DNA of 64,000 bases, from NCBI RefSeq assembly GCF_001999965.1, contig NZ_CP019646.1, forward strand, positions 372,001 to 436,000, in the 5' to 3' direction. The translations under genes and the position numbers were made by a program. Position 1 is the stretch's first letter. Each line of letters begins with the position of its first letter. Below, piece by piece: positions 43,202 through 52,315 of this stretch. This DNA is from Limihaloglobus sulfuriphilus (GTDB lineage: Bacteria; Planctomycetota; Phycisphaerae; Sedimentisphaerales; Sedimentisphaeraceae). The notes under the pieces are model-generated. The model was not told the origin of the DNA and did no database searches. It worked only from the letters and a program-made list of their open reading frames with translations.

Positions 43202-43846
43202 TTACAAGAATGTTCTTTTTAATATTTTGCTTATTGCATTTTTTGCAGTTTCAATTGCTGCATCAGAGCCCAGGCTTTGAGCTGAGACCATTTTTACATT
43301 ATCTATCCCGCATGGGATTATCATTTCAAAAATGCTTAGATCGTTGCAAATATTTATGGCCATCCCATGGTAAGTTGTTCCCTGAGACACCTTTACGCCT
43401 ATCGAAGCAATTTTACCGCTGTTAGTCCATATTCCGGGGAACCCTTTTTTTCTGCCGGCATGAATGCCCATAGTTTCAAGAAGTTCTATGCCTGTCTGCT
43501 CAAGGGCCCTGATATATTCATTTATTCCAAGTTTGATACTCCTGAGATCTATAATCGGATAAATCACAAGCTGGCCGGGATTGTGTGCCGTCGTTCCACC
43601 GCCTCGCCTCACAGGGTAAATACTTATTCCGGCTTCTTCTATCCGTTCAGGGGCTGCAACAAGTTTATTTTCAGATTCACGGGCACCAAGCGTTATAACC
43701 GGATTATGTTCAGTTATCATAACGGTGTTGGGTATTTCACCTAAAATCCTGCGCGAAAGCATTGTTTTCTGAAGCTCAAGTGCTTTTCCATAATCTGTTA
43801 TGCCAAGATCTCTTATGGATAATACTGATGAGCCGTCTTTTTGCAT
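43202..43846 (-). CDS. lipB: octanoyltransferase LipB
   Basis: LipB moves octanoyl from acyl carrier protein to lipoyl domains, the first step of lipoate synthesis. RRGGGTTAHNPGQLVIYPI, GKIASIGVKVSQGTTYHG with the catalytic lysine, and the nucleophile cysteine in IPCGID are all intact. lipA is not in the window. It begins 20 nt after the FlaA1-like gene and lies before the FNT channel. Confidence 0.95.
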   Translation of the reverse strand: MQKDGSSVLSIRDLGITDYGKALELQKTMLSRRILGEIPNTVMITEHNPVITLGARESENKLVAAPERIEEAGISIYPVRRGGGTTAHNPGQLVIYPIIDLRSIKLGINEYIRALEQTGIELLETMGIHAGRKKGFPGIWTNSGKIASIGVKVSQGTTYHGMAINICNDLSIFEMIIPCGIDNVKMVSAQSLGSDAAIETAKNAISKILKRTFL

Positions 43847-43866
43847 CTTTTCAGCCGTAAAGTTGC

Positions 43867-45807
43867 TTAGTTGTAAACCGTTTCGCCGATATATTCTGGA
43901 ACCAGGATTTTTATCCCCTTGACTATCTCGTCGTGATTTTGCCTTTTGGCTATATCGGCGATTTTCTCAATACCTTCCAAGAGCACCTCTCTGTCAACGG
44001 CTTTATTCTGCCATATACTGATTTTTGGATGCCGTGTAGCTTTCATGTCTTCGCCCTCAATAGATAGTTCTTCAAACAGCTTTTCTCCGGGACGAAGGCC
44101 TGTGAAAATCACGTCTATATCCTCGCCGGGCCGATAGCCGCTAAGCGTTATCAGCTCTCTTGCCAAATCAACTATCTTGACAGGTTCACCCATATCCAGA
44201 ACGAATATCTCCCCGCCGTTGCCCATTGTGGCGGCCTGGAGAACAAGTTTGCTCGCTTCAGGAATTGTCATAAAATAGCGTCTCATATCAGGATGGGTTA
44301 CTGTGACAGGGCCTCCTTCTTCGATTTGTTTCTTGAAAATCGGTATTACAGAGCCGTTTGAGCCCAATACATTTCCAAATCGGACAGTAACAAAATGAGT
44401 TTTACTGTTTTTATTCAGACTCTGGATATACATTTCCGCGATTCTCTTTGACGTTCCCATCAGGCTCGTTGGGTTAACCGCTTTGTCAGTGCTGATCATG
44501 ACGAATGATTTTGCGCCGTATTCGTCCGAAGCGTTGGCGATATTAACGGTGCCTAAGACATTGTTCTTTATAGGCTCTCCGGGATTGGTTTCCATCAGCG
44601 GCACATGCTTGTGGGCGGCAGCGTGTATCACTACATCGGGCCTGTAGTTGGCAAATAAATAACTTACACGCTCTCTGTCAGTAATGTTACAGATTAAAGC
44701 ACGTGTTTGGACATGAGGATGTTTGTGCTTAAGTTCTCTGTCTATAAAGAATAACGGGTTTTCCGCCTGCTCAAGCAAAAGCAGAAGTTTGGGTTTGAAA
44801 GGGCAAATCTGCCGGCACATTTCCGAGCCAATGGAGCCGCCGGCACCGGTAACCAGAATGGTTTTTCCGGTGAGGAATTCTTCGATCTTATCCAGTTCAA
44901 GCTGAACCTCTTCTCTGCCGAGAAGGTCGGCTATGTCCACCTCTCTTGTTTGCGAGACGCTGAGTTTGCCGGACGTTATATCGGTAAGGGAAGGAACTGT
45001 AGAGAATTTTATTTTATGTCCTTCTGAAACCTGGATAATGCGTCTGAGCTGAGTTTGAGGGGCACTTGGCATTGCCACAGCTATTTCTTCAACATCGTAT
45101 TCCTCACAAATCAGGTCAAGGTCGTCAATAGTTCCAATAACCGGTATGCCGTGTATGCTGACCTTTCTCTTGGCCGGGTCATCATCTATCAGGCCTATTA
45201 CGTTGTACTTTTGGACACGCATACGGAGTACCTCGCGAAGGAGTGTCTCGCCCGCATCACCAGCTCCGACAATAAGCAGATTGGTTATTTTTATTGCTTT
45301 CTCTGACCGCATTTCCTCATAATAAAGCCTTACTACAAGCCGTAATCCGGAAAGCAGCATTATCGTGGTGAACAGATCAAGAATTATGATGCCCTGGTCA
45401 AAGGAGAGGATTGGGTTAAGCGTTGATTCCATTCCAGGGAAGTAGCTTACAAGGGTATTGCACCCCATCCAGCTTAGATATATGATTACTGTGCTGATAA
45501 AAGCCGCAGTAGAAAGGGTTTGGAGGTCAAGTATTCCAACGTACCGCCACCAGCCCTGAAATTGCTTAAAGGCGGCAAATACGATCATTTTTATGACCAG
45601 CGAAAAAGCAAGCAGAACAGGAAAATCTGTAGTCATCCAGTAAAGCTGAAACCGCATGTCATTCTTCAGCAGAAAAGCCAGCACTAAAGAAGCCGCAAAT
45701 ACAAATATGTGGGCAGCGATAATAAAAAGAGTGCGGTATTTGATAACCATCGCCTCAAATGTTTTCAGTATTTTATCGCGTTTTCTTGCCCGCTTTTTTC
45801 TAATCAT
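43867..45807 (-). CDS. membrane-bound nucleotide-sugar 4,6-dehydratase (FlaA1/CapD/WbpM type)
   Basis: Four membrane spans in residues 15-150 are followed by a first Rossmann region (LLIVGAGDAGETLLRE) and the catalytic SDR domain with VTGAGGSIGSEMCRQI. The active site is STDKAVNPTSLMGTSK, where Met replaces the usual Tyr. This Met-Lys pair is typical of the long UDP-GlcNAc dehydratases that start synthesis of diamino- or QuiNAc-type sugars for surface polysaccharides. The full length of 646 fits. It is the first gene of the series to lipB and the FNT channel. Confidence 0.92.
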   Translation of the reverse strand: MIRKKRARKRDKILKTFEAMVIKYRTLFIIAAHIFVFAASLVLAFLLKNDMRFQLYWMTTDFPVLLAFSLVIKMIVFAAFKQFQGWWRYVGILDLQTLSTAAFISTVIIYLSWMGCNTLVSYFPGMESTLNPILSFDQGIIILDLFTTIMLLSGLRLVVRLYYEEMRSEKAIKITNLLIVGAGDAGETLLREVLRMRVQKYNVIGLIDDDPAKRKVSIHGIPVIGTIDDLDLICEEYDVEEIAVAMPSAPQTQLRRIIQVSEGHKIKFSTVPSLTDITSGKLSVSQTREVDIADLLGREEVQLELDKIEEFLTGKTILVTGAGGSIGSEMCRQICPFKPKLLLLLEQAENPLFFIDRELKHKHPHVQTRALICNITDRERVSYLFANYRPDVVIHAAAHKHVPLMETNPGEPIKNNVLGTVNIANASDEYGAKSFVMISTDKAVNPTSLMGTSKRIAEMYIQSLNKNSKTHFVTVRFGNVLGSNGSVIPIFKKQIEEGGPVTVTHPDMRRYFMTIPEASKLVLQAATMGNGGEIFVLDMGEPVKIVDLARELITLSGYRPGEDIDVIFTGLRPGEKLFEELSIEGEDMKATRHPKISIWQNKAVDREVLLEGIEKIADIAKRQNHDEIVKGIKILVPEYIGETVYN

Positions 45808-45935
45808 GTACTTTTGTTACCTCGTTTAAAAATCAAAGAAAAGCATTTTAGTCACCTGAATGTAAATCGTCAACCTTTAATACCGATTTCAAACTAACTT
45901 ATTTTATCTTTCAACGCCGGATTTATTTTGTAAAC

Positions 45936-46115
45936 GGCAGAAGGGAAGGTGCTTCAAATCTGCCGGTTAATATAATTGAGCCGCGTACATTAAACTGAGC
46001 TTTTGCGTGACAAGTCTTTGATTGTAAAGGGGTAACCAGCCATAGCCCGGTGTTGCTTTGACTAAAATACCCTGTAAATAATATACCTGTCCGGCAGCAG
46101 GCGGGTTGTGCCTGC
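45936..46115. other. intergenic stretch with two small hairpins
   Basis: The 45.8-46.27 kb gap between divergent genes holds GGCAGA/TCTGCC (45936-45941 with 45959-45964) and GCAGGC/GCCTGC (46097-46102 with 46110-46115). No T-run or gene follows either, and no RNA family is recognised. Confidence 0.35.
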
Positions 46116-46270
46116 GTATCAAAACAAGAAAAATGACTAACATTGGATTCTGCCGTGCTAAATGTCTTTCATAAGAATAAATTATGTGTTATAATATTTT
46201 TAAACGTATTTTTAAGATTATTTATGATAACAAGCTTGCATTGGCGAATAAAAGCCTTAGGATAAACACA

Positions 46271-47032
46271 TTGGCTAAGTTAAGATTACAAAAGATATTA
46301 GCAAACTCCGGGATTGATTCGAGACGGAACTGCGAAGAGCTCATTCGTGACGGCAAGGTAAGAGTCAACCGCAGGGTGGTACATGAGCTTCCGGCATTTG
46401 CTGACCCGGACACTGACGTCATCACCGTTCATGGCAAACGTATAGAGTCCACGGCTAAGGTTTATTTTCTTCTTAATAAGCCGCGGGGGGTAATATGCAC
46501 AAATAAAGACCCTCACGGCAGAAAGAAAGCTGTTGATTTTGTGCCGTGTTCCCAACGCATTTTTTGTGTCGGCCGGTTAGATGCCGACACCACAGGAGCG
46601 ATAATCCTTACCAATGACAGTGAGCTTGTCAATCGTCTTACACACCCAAAGTATAAAATAGCAAAGACTTACGAAGTTGTCTTGAAGGGGCGGCTGGATA
46701 CCAAAGCCATAGAGAAAATCCAGAAAGGCGTTTGGCTCTCAGACGGCAAGACAGAGCCGGCTAAGATACGGTTTATCAAACGCGGCCCAGACGAGAACGT
46801 TTTAGAGGTAACAATAACTCAGGGTATGAACCGACAGGTGCGGCGGATTTTTTCCCGTTTTGGCCTGAAAGTCAAACGGCTCAAAAGAACCCAGATAGGT
46901 TCTTTGACACTCAAAGGCGTAGGGCCGGGAAATTTTAAGCCTTTAACAAAAAAGCAGATTAACTATCTTATAAAGCCTTTAGTTAAAAGAAAGCCGGCTG
47001 TTAAGAAGAGTTCTGTGAAAAAAGAAAATTAA
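46271..47032 (+). CDS. RluB/RluF-type rRNA pseudouridine synthase
   Basis: An S4 RNA-binding domain (LRLQKILANSGIDSRRNCEE) is followed by the RsuA/RluB catalytic domain with GRLDADTTGAIILTND, the aspartate being catalytic. RKAAVDF-like and GMNRQVRRIF motifs are also present. It modifies rRNA uridines; RluB-type enzymes act on the large subunit. The C terminus is a Lys-rich tail. I start at TTG 46271 with AGGA 8 nt upstream. The frame is open to ATG 46184, but that extension is unlike the family. Confidence 0.88.
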   Translation: MAKLRLQKILANSGIDSRRNCEELIRDGKVRVNRRVVHELPAFADPDTDVITVHGKRIESTAKVYFLLNKPRGVICTNKDPHGRKKAVDFVPCSQRIFCVGRLDADTTGAIILTNDSELVNRLTHPKYKIAKTYEVVLKGRLDTKAIEKIQKGVWLSDGKTEPAKIRFIKRGPDENVLEVTITQGMNRQVRRIFSRFGLKVKRLKRTQIGSLTLKGVGPGNFKPLTKKQINYLIKPLVKRKPAVKKSSVKKEN

Positions 47033-47082
47033 TTAGCATGAATTTAAGCAAGTAATTTAGATAAAAACAAGAAGGAATTATC

Positions 47083-48039
47083 ATGTCAGGAAATAAATAT
47101 CCTATGACTCCACAGAAAATGGCGAGCTTAATCATATTTATATTCGTCATCATTTTGGTGTTAAGTTCAATATCGACGGTATATTACACTGTCAATACAG
47201 ACGAAAACGCCGTAGTTACATTTTTAGGCAAGTTCAACCGTGTTACAGGCCCGGGCCTCCATTTTAAGCTGCCTTTTGGCATTGAGAGGGCCGAAAAGGT
47301 TAAGGTAACAACAATTTTCAAAGAGGAATTTGGTTACAAGACCATTAAGCCCGGAGTTCAAAGCACGTTTGACGAGCAAAAACAATTTGATACATCTCTT
47401 ATGCTTTGCGGTGACCTTAGTGTCGCAGAGGTTCAATGGATTGTCCAGTACAGAGTAAAAGATCCAAAGAAATATTTATTTAACATAAGAGACCCGCAAA
47501 AAATAATTCGTGACACATCCGAATCGGTAATGCGAATGATTGTTGGTGATTCTTCTGTGGACGAAGTGCTTACAGAACGCAGGATTGAAATCAACGATGA
47601 GGTGCACCAGATGATGCAGACAGTGTTGGACTCGTACGAATCCGGCATAAGTGTTGAAGCGGTAAGGCTTCAGGATGTAAATCCCCCTGAAGAAGTTCGC
47701 TCGGCTTTTAATGAGGTTAATGCCGCCCAGCAGGATAAAGAAAAAATGATCAACCAGGCCGCCAAGGAGTACAACCAGATTATTCCAAAAGTCAAAGGCC
47801 AGGCTCAGCAGATGATAAAACAGGCCGAGGCCTATGCGGTAGAACGGGTTAATGAAGCAGAAGGTAATGCTTCGCGTTTTGTAGCAACATGGCAGGAGTA
47901 CAAGTTGAGTCCGGATGTGACTCGTCGCAGGCTCTATCTTGAGGCTATGAATGAAGTGCTGCCCGGTATAGAAAAGAAATATATAATAGATAATGAAGTG
48001 CAGAGTGTTCTTCCACTTATGCAGCTGGGAGGTAAATAA
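47083..48039 (+). CDS. hflK: HflK, SPFH-domain membrane protein
   Basis: HflK and HflC form a large cage in the inner membrane around the FtsH protease and modulate it. One N-terminal span (LIIFIFVIILVLSSISTVYY) is followed by the SPFH/band 7 domain (VVTFLGKFNRVTGPGLHFKLPFG) and a long coiled region (EVRSAFNEVNAAQQDKEKMINQAA). It lacks the Gly/Asp-rich N terminus of E. coli HflK. The stop and the hflC ATG are 2 nt apart. Confidence 0.92.
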   Translation: MSGNKYPMTPQKMASLIIFIFVIILVLSSISTVYYTVNTDENAVVTFLGKFNRVTGPGLHFKLPFGIERAEKVKVTTIFKEEFGYKTIKPGVQSTFDEQKQFDTSLMLCGDLSVAEVQWIVQYRVKDPKKYLFNIRDPQKIIRDTSESVMRMIVGDSSVDEVLTERRIEINDEVHQMMQTVLDSYESGISVEAVRLQDVNPPEEVRSAFNEVNAAQQDKEKMINQAAKEYNQIIPKVKGQAQQMIKQAEAYAVERVNEAEGNASRFVATWQEYKLSPDVTRRRLYLEAMNEVLPGIEKKYIIDNEVQSVLPLMQLGGK

Positions 48040-48041
48040 TC

Positions 48042-48986
48042 ATGCAGAATAAACTATTAATAACCATAGCAGTAATAATTTTCGCCGCGGCACTGCTTGC
48101 CAAATCTTTCTTTTATGTTGTCAATGAGCGCGAACAGGCTGTTGTGACTAAGTTTGGCGAGTTCAAAAGAGCGGCTACTACAGCCGGTCTGCACTTTAAA
48201 GTTCCAATAATCGAGGATATCAGATTCTTTGATAAACGAATTCTTGAATGGGACGGCAATCCGACACAGGTTCCTACTCTTGAGAAGCGGTATATTTGGG
48301 TTGATGCCTTTGCCCGCTGGCGTATTGAGGACCCTCTGATGTTTTATCAGACCCTTGGAAACGAGACTCTGGCGCACGGCAAGCTGGATGATGTCATCAA
48401 CTCTGCCGTACGTAATAAGATTAGTAACCAGAAACTTATAGAGACGGTTCGTAACACCAACAGAGAGATGTTGATGAAGATTGATATTGAGGGTGAACGC
48501 AGCCAGGAGCTTACCGCCGTTGAACTTGGCAGGGCAAAACTGCAGCAGAGAATTATAGAAGAGGCAAGTACATCAGCAACTAAATTCGGAATCGAGATTG
48601 TCGATATCCGTATAAAACGTCTTAACTACGTAGAACAAGTCCGTACAAGGGTTTATGACCGTATGATTGAAGAGCGTCTCCGCGTGGCGGAAAAGTACCG
48701 CTCTGAAGGCGAGGGTGAGATGATGCGAATCCAGGGCGAACGAGAAAACGATGAGAAACGAATTCTATCTGAAGCCTACCGAACATCTCAAGAGATAAAG
48801 GGTAAGGCCGACGCAGAGGCTATCAATATTTATGCCGATGCTTACTCAAATGACCCTGAATTCTACAGTTTTCTGAAAACACTCGACAGCTATAAAGAAA
48901 ACTTAGGTGCTAAAAGTACTGTCATTCTATCTACTGAGAGTGAATACTTTAAATACCTTAATCCCGAAATTATGATGAGTGAATAA
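48042..48986 (+). CDS. hflC: HflC, SPFH-domain membrane protein
   Basis: The partner of HflK. An N-terminal span (LITIAVIIFAAALLAKSFFYVV) precedes the SPFH domain (AVVTKFGEFKRAATTAGLHFKVP) and a charged coiled segment ending AYSNDPEFYSFLKTLDSY, the typical HflC tail. Length is 314. Its start 2 nt after hflK indicates co-translation. ftsH is not in the window. Confidence 0.93.
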   Translation: MQNKLLITIAVIIFAAALLAKSFFYVVNEREQAVVTKFGEFKRAATTAGLHFKVPIIEDIRFFDKRILEWDGNPTQVPTLEKRYIWVDAFARWRIEDPLMFYQTLGNETLAHGKLDDVINSAVRNKISNQKLIETVRNTNREMLMKIDIEGERSQELTAVELGRAKLQQRIIEEASTSATKFGIEIVDIRIKRLNYVEQVRTRVYDRMIEERLRVAEKYRSEGEGEMMRIQGERENDEKRILSEAYRTSQEIKGKADAEAINIYADAYSNDPEFYSFLKTLDSYKENLGAKSTVILSTESEYFKYLNPEIMMSE

Positions 48987-48998
48987 GTATAAGCGAAC

Positions 48999-49208
48999 AT
49001 GACGGCAATAGCCGCTGCTTGTACAAAGCGGCGGTTACTGTCATGCAGGCAAACGAAACCTCTGCGGCTGGACAATAGGCAGACTCACCGCCAGGCCAAT
49101 ATGATAAAGAGACCCTGTCTGACCGAAAAGAGATGTAGTTCACCGCATGTAACCAAAGAAAGATTAGCAGGGCTTATTTTATTTCCGTCGCAGGTGCTTT
49201 TACCTGCG
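48999..49208. other. intergenic hairpins between hflC and spoVG
   Basis: CCGCTGCTT pairs with AAGCGGCGG (about 49011-49036), and CGCAGGT pairs with ACCTGCG (about 49189-49208). Either may stop transcription of the convergent genes, but no clear T-run follows. An ORF across 48999-49211 has no supporting features. Confidence 0.35.
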
Positions 49209-49241
49209 TGAAAGCCTGAATAAAGCGGCAGCTGCTAAAAA

Positions 49242-49661
49242 TCAATAATCCGGCGTGTCGAAATCTTGCGGCTTGTAGCCGGGTTCGCCGGATCGCATGA
49301 CTTCTTCGTTGAAGGCTTTGATTATGGCATGGTGGATCATATCTCTACAATCAGAATCAATGGGATGGGCAATGTCTGCATGGAGCTTAACCCGCCCATG
49401 ATCTCCTCTTGGATTGCGGTTTTCGTCAAGTTTTGTTCCGCAATTTGAACAGAATCTCGCTCGAAGATAGTTTTTACCGCCGCAATTATCGCAGTGGTCG
49501 CTCATCTTCCTGGACGGCATTGCCACGAACAGACCGTTAGCTCCTTCTATAATCTTTATGTCTCTGACAACAAAGCAGTTGTCGAAAGTCATAGAGCAAA
49601 AAGCCTTCAGACGGTCATCCTTATTCGTTACTAATTTCACCCGAACCTCGGTAATCTCCAT
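49242..49661 (-). CDS. spoVG: SpoVG-family protein with an inserted zinc ribbon
   Basis: SpoVG is a small nucleic-acid-binding regulator of septation and gene expression. The family core is clear: EITEVRVKLV, FVVRDIKIIEGANGLFVAMPSRK and, later, DIAHPI. Between MPSRK and the AHPI strand lies an insert of about 40 residues with a C-x2-C...C-x2-C zinc ribbon (CDNCGG, CSNCGT). Ordinary SpoVG has only a short loop there and is 85-100 residues long. ATG 49661 has GGAG 7-8 nt upstream and is preferred to GTG 49670. It follows ispE closely, the same gene order neighbourhood as in Bacillus. Confidence 0.88.
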   Translation of the reverse strand: MEITEVRVKLVTNKDDRLKAFCSMTFDNCFVVRDIKIIEGANGLFVAMPSRKMSDHCDNCGGKNYLRARFCSNCGTKLDENRNPRGDHGRVKLHADIAHPIDSDCRDMIHHAIIKAFNEEVMRSGEPGYKPQDFDTPDY

Positions 49662-49683
49662 AGAATCCACTCCAAAGTAGAAT

Positions 49684-50601
49684 TTACCATTTGTTGTTAT
49701 TCACTATTACGCCTTTGCATTTGCAGTGCTCAAAGACATTCGTAATTATTTCGTTATCAAACACTGCTTTTTTACCAGGCAAAGAGAACATTGCAGAGCC
49801 GCTGCCTGTCACCATCATCTCAAAGCCGGTTTTCTGCTCAATGCATTCTTTTAAATGTTTCAATTGCGGCTCAATCATGAAACACACATTCTCAAGCATA
49901 TTTGCGCACATACTGGGCCGCAAATCAAGAAATTTTTCAGAAATTTCAGGAATTATTCGCTTTCTTAGCGTCTCGTATCTTGTTTTGTCAAAAACAAAAT
50001 TCTTGTAAGCCTCTTTGGTGGAAACTTTTACATCTGGAATTGCCAGCAATGTTTTAAACCCGGAAATATCTATATTTCTGATTATTATTTCGCCTCTGCC
50101 CCCGCAAATTGAAGAAGGCTCTCCAATAAAAAACGCAATATCGCTGCCGAGCTGTGAGCAGTAATCCTGCATTTCAGAATCACTCATGCCCAGTTCAAAC
50201 ATCCTGTTGATCCCTAAAAAAGTAGAAGCGCAGTCACTGCTGGCACTTCCCAGGCCGGTTCCGGCAGGAATGTTCTTAACAAGAGTAAGTTTTACACCAT
50301 GACGCAATTTGCCTTGTTCCCGGAGCAGTTCAGCTGCACGATAGACAAGGTTTGTGTCATCATCCGGAGCCCAGCAGTCGCCGGCGCATATCAACTCGAT
50401 ATCGTTTTTATTGGTCTTCTCAATAATTATCTGATCATACCATGAAATCTTGGTCATTAAGGTTTCGACACCGTGGAAACCATCGGGGCGGCGGGGTGTA
50501 ATCAAAAGAAATATGTTTATTTTTGCAGGGGCGTTTACAATCAGTTTCTTGCCGTCCTCTTCAAATTGAGGTTTGTGACCGGAAGTTGTTAAAAAATCCA
50601 T
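49684..50601 (-). CDS. ispE: 4-diphosphocytidyl-2-C-methyl-D-erythritol kinase
   Basis: IspE phosphorylates CDP-methylerythritol in the non-mevalonate isoprenoid pathway. It is a GHMP kinase: NAPAKINIFLLI, the ATP loop PAGTGLGSASSD, and the C-terminal VTGSGSAMFSL. The start at ATG 50601 gives a normal 305 residues. The frame is open to 50727, but the extra residues do not resemble the family. It is followed by spoVG within 25 nt. Confidence 0.92.
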   Translation of the reverse strand: MDFLTTSGHKPQFEEDGKKLIVNAPAKINIFLLITPRRPDGFHGVETLMTKISWYDQIIIEKTNKNDIELICAGDCWAPDDDTNLVYRAAELLREQGKLRHGVKLTLVKNIPAGTGLGSASSDCASTFLGINRMFELGMSDSEMQDYCSQLGSDIAFFIGEPSSICGGRGEIIIRNIDISGFKTLLAIPDVKVSTKEAYKNFVFDKTRYETLRKRIIPEISEKFLDLRPSMCANMLENVCFMIEPQLKHLKECIEQKTGFEMMVTGSGSAMFSLPGKKAVFDNEIITNVFEHCKCKGVIVNNNKW

Positions 50602-50753
50602 TATCAGCAGACTTTCGTTGACTAAAATACTATATGATTTAGAATTAACGCCCAGAATACGGGGCAGCTTTCCTGCTTTCGTCTCTGGTAATTTAATTAG
50701 TGATCCATAATTACAGTATTTAACCATTAAACATTGTCTGTGTCGAGAAATTT

Positions 50754-51428
50754 ATGAATGATATGAGTGAAGCTGAGTTAACCTCACAAAAACAAAGCCT
50801 TCCCGGCCAAATAAAACCCTGGCAGCTGCACAAAAGGCTTTATAACTGGGTACTGAGCTGGGCGCAGACAAAGTATGGAGTCCTGGCACTTGTTTTAATC
50901 GCCTTTACCGAGCCGATATGCGTACCTATACCCGCAGATGTGATGGTACTGGGTATGGGCTTCGGTAAGCCCAGAAAAGCAATACGCTATTCGCTTATCT
51001 GCTCGTTTTTTTCAGTGCTGGGCGGTACTACCGCTCTGCTGCTTGGAATATGGATCGGGGGTGAAAGGATTACCGCTTTTATTCAACAATACTCTTGGGG
51101 GCCTCTGCACCTGGCGGAAAAAGCTCAAAAGGCACTCGAACTTTATCAGGAATATGACTTTTGGGCGATAGCGATCTCAGCTTTGACGCCGGTACCTTAC
51201 ATGCTCTTCAGCTGGCTTGGAGGTTTTGCAGGGGTGTCGGTGGTAAAGTTTATACTCATAAGCGTAGTCTTTCGAACTCTGCGTTTCGGCACAGAGGGGG
51301 TTCTGATTTATCTCTTTGGAGAAAAGGCAAGAGGGTTCATAGAGAAACACTTTAACACAGTAACTGTTTTTGTTATAATACTTCTGATACTTGCCGCGGC
51401 TGTCATTAAACATTTTCGCGGCGGTTGA
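50754..51428 (+). CDS. YqaA-like VTT/DedA-type membrane protein
   Basis: A polytopic inner membrane protein with about five hydrophobic segments. ALVLIAFTEPICVPIPADVM and GGTTALLLGIWIGG are family-typical, with ISALTPVPYMLFSWLGGFAG in the second half holding the conserved Pro and Gly positions. DedA/VTT relatives are implicated in moving lipids, including the undecaprenyl carrier, across membranes. The E. coli YqaA branch is poorly studied. It stands next to an AMMECR1 gene on the same strand. Confidence 0.85.
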   Translation: MNDMSEAELTSQKQSLPGQIKPWQLHKRLYNWVLSWAQTKYGVLALVLIAFTEPICVPIPADVMVLGMGFGKPRKAIRYSLICSFFSVLGGTTALLLGIWIGGERITAFIQQYSWGPLHLAEKAQKALELYQEYDFWAIAISALTPVPYMLFSWLGGFAGVSVVKFILISVVFRTLRFGTEGVLIYLFGEKARGFIEKHFNTVTVFVIILLILAAAVIKHFRGG

Positions 51429-51462
51429 TAATATGTAGTTACTATTTATCAGGAGAGCTGCC

Positions 51463-52020
51463 ATGCTAACAGAAAACAGTAAGCGTATTCTTCTCAAAGC
51501 GGCCAAAGAAGCTGTCATTTCTGCTGTAAACGGCGATAAATTCAACCGGATTGAGACGAACGAGCCCGAGCTGCTTGAAAAATGCGGTTGTTTTGTAACT
51601 ATTAAGAATAAAGGACGTTTACGGGGGTGTCTTGGTGTTTTTACTGCATCAAAACCATTGATTGATATGGTTACTGAAATGGCGGCATCATCGGCAACAA
51701 ACGACCCGAGATTCTACAACGACCCAATAACACCCGAGGAGCTGGAAGAGCTTGATATCGAGATTTCAGTGCTCTCACCTTTGAGGCAAACTGACGACCC
51801 CGCTTCACTGAGGATAGGGCAGGAAGGAATATATATCCGACGCGGCATGAGGAGCGGCTGTTTTCTGCCGCAAGTTGCAGAAGAGACCGGATGGAGCGTA
51901 GAGGAGTTTCTTGGAAATTGCTGCACGGGCAAGGCAGGACTTGATTATTATTCATGGAAAGATCCAGATACAAAAGTATATCTCTTTACGGTAGAGATAG
52001 TTAAAGACAGTTTTAAGTAA
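51463..52020 (+). CDS. AMMECR1-domain protein (AmmA family)
   Basis: The conserved core LRGCLG is present in GRLRGCLGVFTASKPL, together with AASSATNDPRF and IEISVLSPLR, and C-terminal FLPQVAEETGWSVEEFL, which completes the domain. The protein is 185 residues, a single domain. In bacteria this family is often linked with Memo and radical SAM proteins. No Memo gene is in the window. A role in modification of an unknown substrate is likely but not shown. Confidence 0.92.
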   Translation: MLTENSKRILLKAAKEAVISAVNGDKFNRIETNEPELLEKCGCFVTIKNKGRLRGCLGVFTASKPLIDMVTEMAASSATNDPRFYNDPITPEELEELDIEISVLSPLRQTDDPASLRIGQEGIYIRRGMRSGCFLPQVAEETGWSVEEFLGNCCTGKAGLDYYSWKDPDTKVYLFTVEIVKDSFK

Positions 52021-52080
52021 TTCTTCCGCAAAAACGCACCTCGTAAAATTACTGGTTTTTAATTTTTTTTAAAACAATGC

Positions 52081-52108
52081 TTGCATCGCCGCGTAATGAT
52101 AGTAAAAT
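52081..52108 (+). promoter_or_regulatory. promoter of the microprotein unit
   Basis: TTGCAT (52081-52086), a 16-bp spacer and TAAAAT (52103-52108). Transcription from about 52115 would include the structured leader at 52180-52265 and the small ORF at 52316. Confidence 0.55.
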
Positions 52109-52179
52109 ACAATCAAATTAAAAAGTTAATAACACAGCACATCGCGGATAACATCTTTTGAATATGCTTAAGGAGTGTT

Positions 52180-52265
52180 TGCTGCACTTAATCTATTACC
52201 GTCTCAGTACCGGCTTGAACTGAGGGTGATGAAATGCCGGATAGACGTAATAGATGAGTGCGGCA
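52180..52265 (+). ncRNA. structured leader RNA with a long stem and possible pseudoknot
   Basis: TGCTGCACT (52180-52188) pairs with AGTGCGGCA (52257-52265, one wobble). ATCTATTAC (52191-52199) pairs perfectly with GTAATAGAT (52247-52255), and GTCT pairs with AGAC (52243-52246). At the top CCGGC (52210-52214) can pair with GCCGG (52236-52240), and CAGT (52205-52208) with ACTG (52219-52222). The last two are interleaved, the layout of an H-type pseudoknot. It does not match the riboswitch or ribozyme consensus motifs I know. It lies 50 nt before a secreted microprotein gene. Confidence 0.6.
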
Positions 52266-52315
52266 GCGTTTTAAAAATCCGCTTGTGCTCAAATTGAATA
52301 TGAAAGGACATTAAA

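Noticed and set aside
48999-49208. small RNA gene between hflC and spoVG
   Set aside because: Two hairpins exist but there is no promoter-like pair and no T-run, so a separate RNA is not supported.
52180-52265. hammerhead ribozyme or a known riboswitch class
   Set aside because: The segment GGGTGATGAAAT recalls a hammerhead core, but the stems and the conserved CUGAUGA and GAAA elements are not arranged correctly. It lacks the conserved words of the GEMM, ZTP, fluoride and THF classes.
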